Source: Eggerthellaceae bacterium
GTDB lineage: Bacteria; Actinomycetota; Coriobacteriia; Coriobacteriales; Eggerthellaceae
Reading direction: 5' to 3'
Assembly: GCA_015062605.1 (NCBI GenBank)
Contig: SUUI01000008.1
Coordinates: forward strand, 1 to 64,000
Length of the DNA stretch: 64,000 nt
Part shown: in pieces, positions 63,042 through 64,000 of the stretch
Position numbering within the stretch: the stretch's first letter is position 1
Layout: the number at the start of each line of letters is the position of its first letter
Notes under the pieces: generated by a model
Databases searched by the model: none
What the model was told of the DNA's origin: nothing
The model's input: the letters and a program-made list of their open reading frames with translations, nothing else
Translations under genes and position numbers: made by a program

Positions 63042-63818
63042 TTAGCAAGTAGTGGGAATCGTTGTGAGATGAAGCGCAGTGGGCTCTGTGAGCTGGCAGC
63101 CGGGCACGCCCTTCGCGGTGAAGCCAAGCTTCGGCATGAGCTGCTCTGGCGTTCCGGTTTCGCTGATGCGGCCTTCGCGGAGCAAGACGACTTCATCTGC
63201 AAGTTGGATGATGCGTTCCTGATGCGAGATGATCACTATGGAACGCCCATCGCGTGCTTCGTGAATATCGCGGAACGTTTCCGTTAGGCGATCAAAGCTC
63301 CACAAATCGATTCCAGCCTCGGGCTCGTCATAGATGGCGAGCTTCGGGTCGCTTGCAAGGATAGTGGCGATTTCGATACGCTTGACCTCGCCACCCGAAA
63401 GGCTTTTATCAACTTCGCGGGTCAAATACGTTGCCGAGCATAGGCCAACCTTCGCGAGATACTCGTTGCAAGCAAGCATGGGAAGCTTCCTGCCTGCCGC
63501 GATTTCCAAGAGCTTCTTAACTTTCATTCCCTTGAAGCGAGCAGGTTGTTGGAATCCGTAGCCGATGCCAAGCCGTGCGCGTTCCGTGATGGAAAGGTCG
63601 GTGATGTCCTCGCCATTGAAGATGATCTGCCCGCTCGTGGGTTTTTCGATGCCCATGATGAGTTTTGCCAGCGTCGATTTGCCGCCGCCGTTCGGACCGG
63701 TAATGACCGTGAACCGGTCGTCGCCTATCGTCAATGAAAGGTCATCGATGATGCGTTTCGTCTCTATAGCGCCTTCGTTCACAGGCACTTCGAAGACAAG
63801 GTTCTTTAGTTCAAGCAT
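63042..63818 (-). CDS. sufC: Fe-S assembly ATPase SufC
   Basis: 258-aa ABC-type ATPase. Walker A is GPNGGGKSTLAKLIMG at ~40, the signature is VDKSLSGGEVKRIEIATIL, Walker B LAIYDEPEAGIDLWSFD, and the H-loop VIISHQERI. The EAGIDLWSF stretch is typical of SufC. It pairs with the short SufB downstream. On the minus strand a TATAAT lies at 63904-63899, followed by a leader with two hairpins. Confidence 0.95.
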   Translation of the reverse strand: MLELKNLVFEVPVNEGAIETKRIIDDLSLTIGDDRFTVITGPNGGGKSTLAKLIMGIEKPTSGQIIFNGEDITDLSITERARLGIGYGFQQPARFKGMKVKKLLEIAAGRKLPMLACNEYLAKVGLCSATYLTREVDKSLSGGEVKRIEIATILASDPKLAIYDEPEAGIDLWSFDRLTETFRDIHEARDGRSIVIISHQERIIQLADEVVLLREGRISETGTPEQLMPKLGFTAKGVPGCQLTEPTALHLTTIPTTC

Positions 63819-63848
63819 GATGTTTCGTCCACCGCTTTCTTTCGACCT

Positions 63849-63904
63849 CGGGCAAAGCCCGTGCCTGACATAAGCCAGGCATACTGTTCAACCACGCCAT
63901 TATA
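63849..63904 (-). promoter_or_regulatory. Promoter -10 and structured leader of sufCB
   Basis: A perfect TATAAT (63904-63899) is followed in the transcript by hairpin TGCCTG...CAGGCA (63881-63862, 8-nt loop) and directly by CGGGC-TTT-GCCCG (63861-63849). The ATG is 30 nt further on. The hairpins may affect initiation or stability. No Rrf2/IscR-type site is recognised. Confidence 0.5.
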
Positions 63905-64000
63905 GCGATTCTGGATACAAAAACGTCTGACTGCGGAAAAATGCGCATGTTCCTTCCGATAGGGGAAGCGGTGACGAGTCTCTCGATTTGAAACGTAGTG

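Overview
The window looks like the chromosome of an anaerobic, gut-associated actinobacterium of the class Coriobacteriia (Eggerthellales-like). This is inferred from GC-rich coding, GTG/TTG starts behind strong Shine-Dalgarno (SD) sites, a bile salt hydrolase, pntAB, a fused folP-folK, a fused AMMECR1/MEMO gene next to its radical SAM partner, and a two-gene Suf system. No rRNA, tRNA, CRISPR array or insertion sequence was seen. No database search was possible.

Layout. 1-7.7 kb: bile salt hydrolase, then minus-strand genes for two ABC export cassettes, an XRE-AbrB regulator, a DUF1232 protein and an MscS channel, plus a membrane-protein remnant. 7.9-13.4 kb: GNAT acetyltransferase, class M sirtuin with zinc macrodomain, and pntAB transhydrogenase. 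13.5-19.5 kb: a minus-strand run of seven redox genes (alpha/beta hydrolase, aldo/keto reductase, CMD-cupin protein, cyclophilin-like lipoprotein, two flavodoxins, DUF4405 membrane protein) diverging from a MerR gene across a 14-bp palindrome. 19.6-22.5 kb: secreted coiled-coil wall-hydrolase-like protein, TfoX-N protein, C39-like peptidase.

22.5-25.8 kb is the most unusual region. A consensus sigma70 promoter drives a 37-codon leader peptide containing Met-Met-Met-Met-Cys-Cys-Cys, then a 13-bp antiterminator that overlaps an intrinsic terminator, then an MFS transporter and a flavoprotein co-linear with eukaryotic prenylcysteine oxidase. I read this as a possible cysteine (thioether) scavenging operon controlled by Met/Cys attenuation.

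25.8-36.8 kb: a GntR operon whose ABC genes have collapsed into one fusion remnant, an ICMT-family methyltransferase, a SAM methyltransferase, the AmmeMemoRadiSam pair, a DNA-alkylation-repair operon with an ATP-grasp enzyme, a membrane protein/flavin reductase-like/GyrI-like trio, and tilS. 36.8-50.2 kb: a large MacB/FtsX-type ABC protein, maf, hpt, ftsH, folP-folK, birA, an FAD dehydrogenase, the threonylcarbamoyl-AMP synthase, rpiB, upp and a dCMP-deaminase-like gene. 50.4-57.5 kb: a complete ATP synthase operon (small AtpI-like protein, then a, c, b, delta, alpha, gamma, beta, epsilon) ending in a strong terminator. 57.5-64 kb: ahcY, a membrane glycosyltransferase, a small CxxC protein, a structured non-coding leader, an amino-acid-type binding lipoprotein, and sufC-sufB.

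The housekeeping parts cover energy (pntAB, ATP synthase), folate, biotin, nucleotide salvage, the SAM cycle and Fe-S assembly. The accessory parts (bile salt hydrolase, attenuated MFS/flavoprotein operon, MerR redox cluster, sirtuin-macrodomain pair, ABC exporters) suggest adaptation to a host gut.
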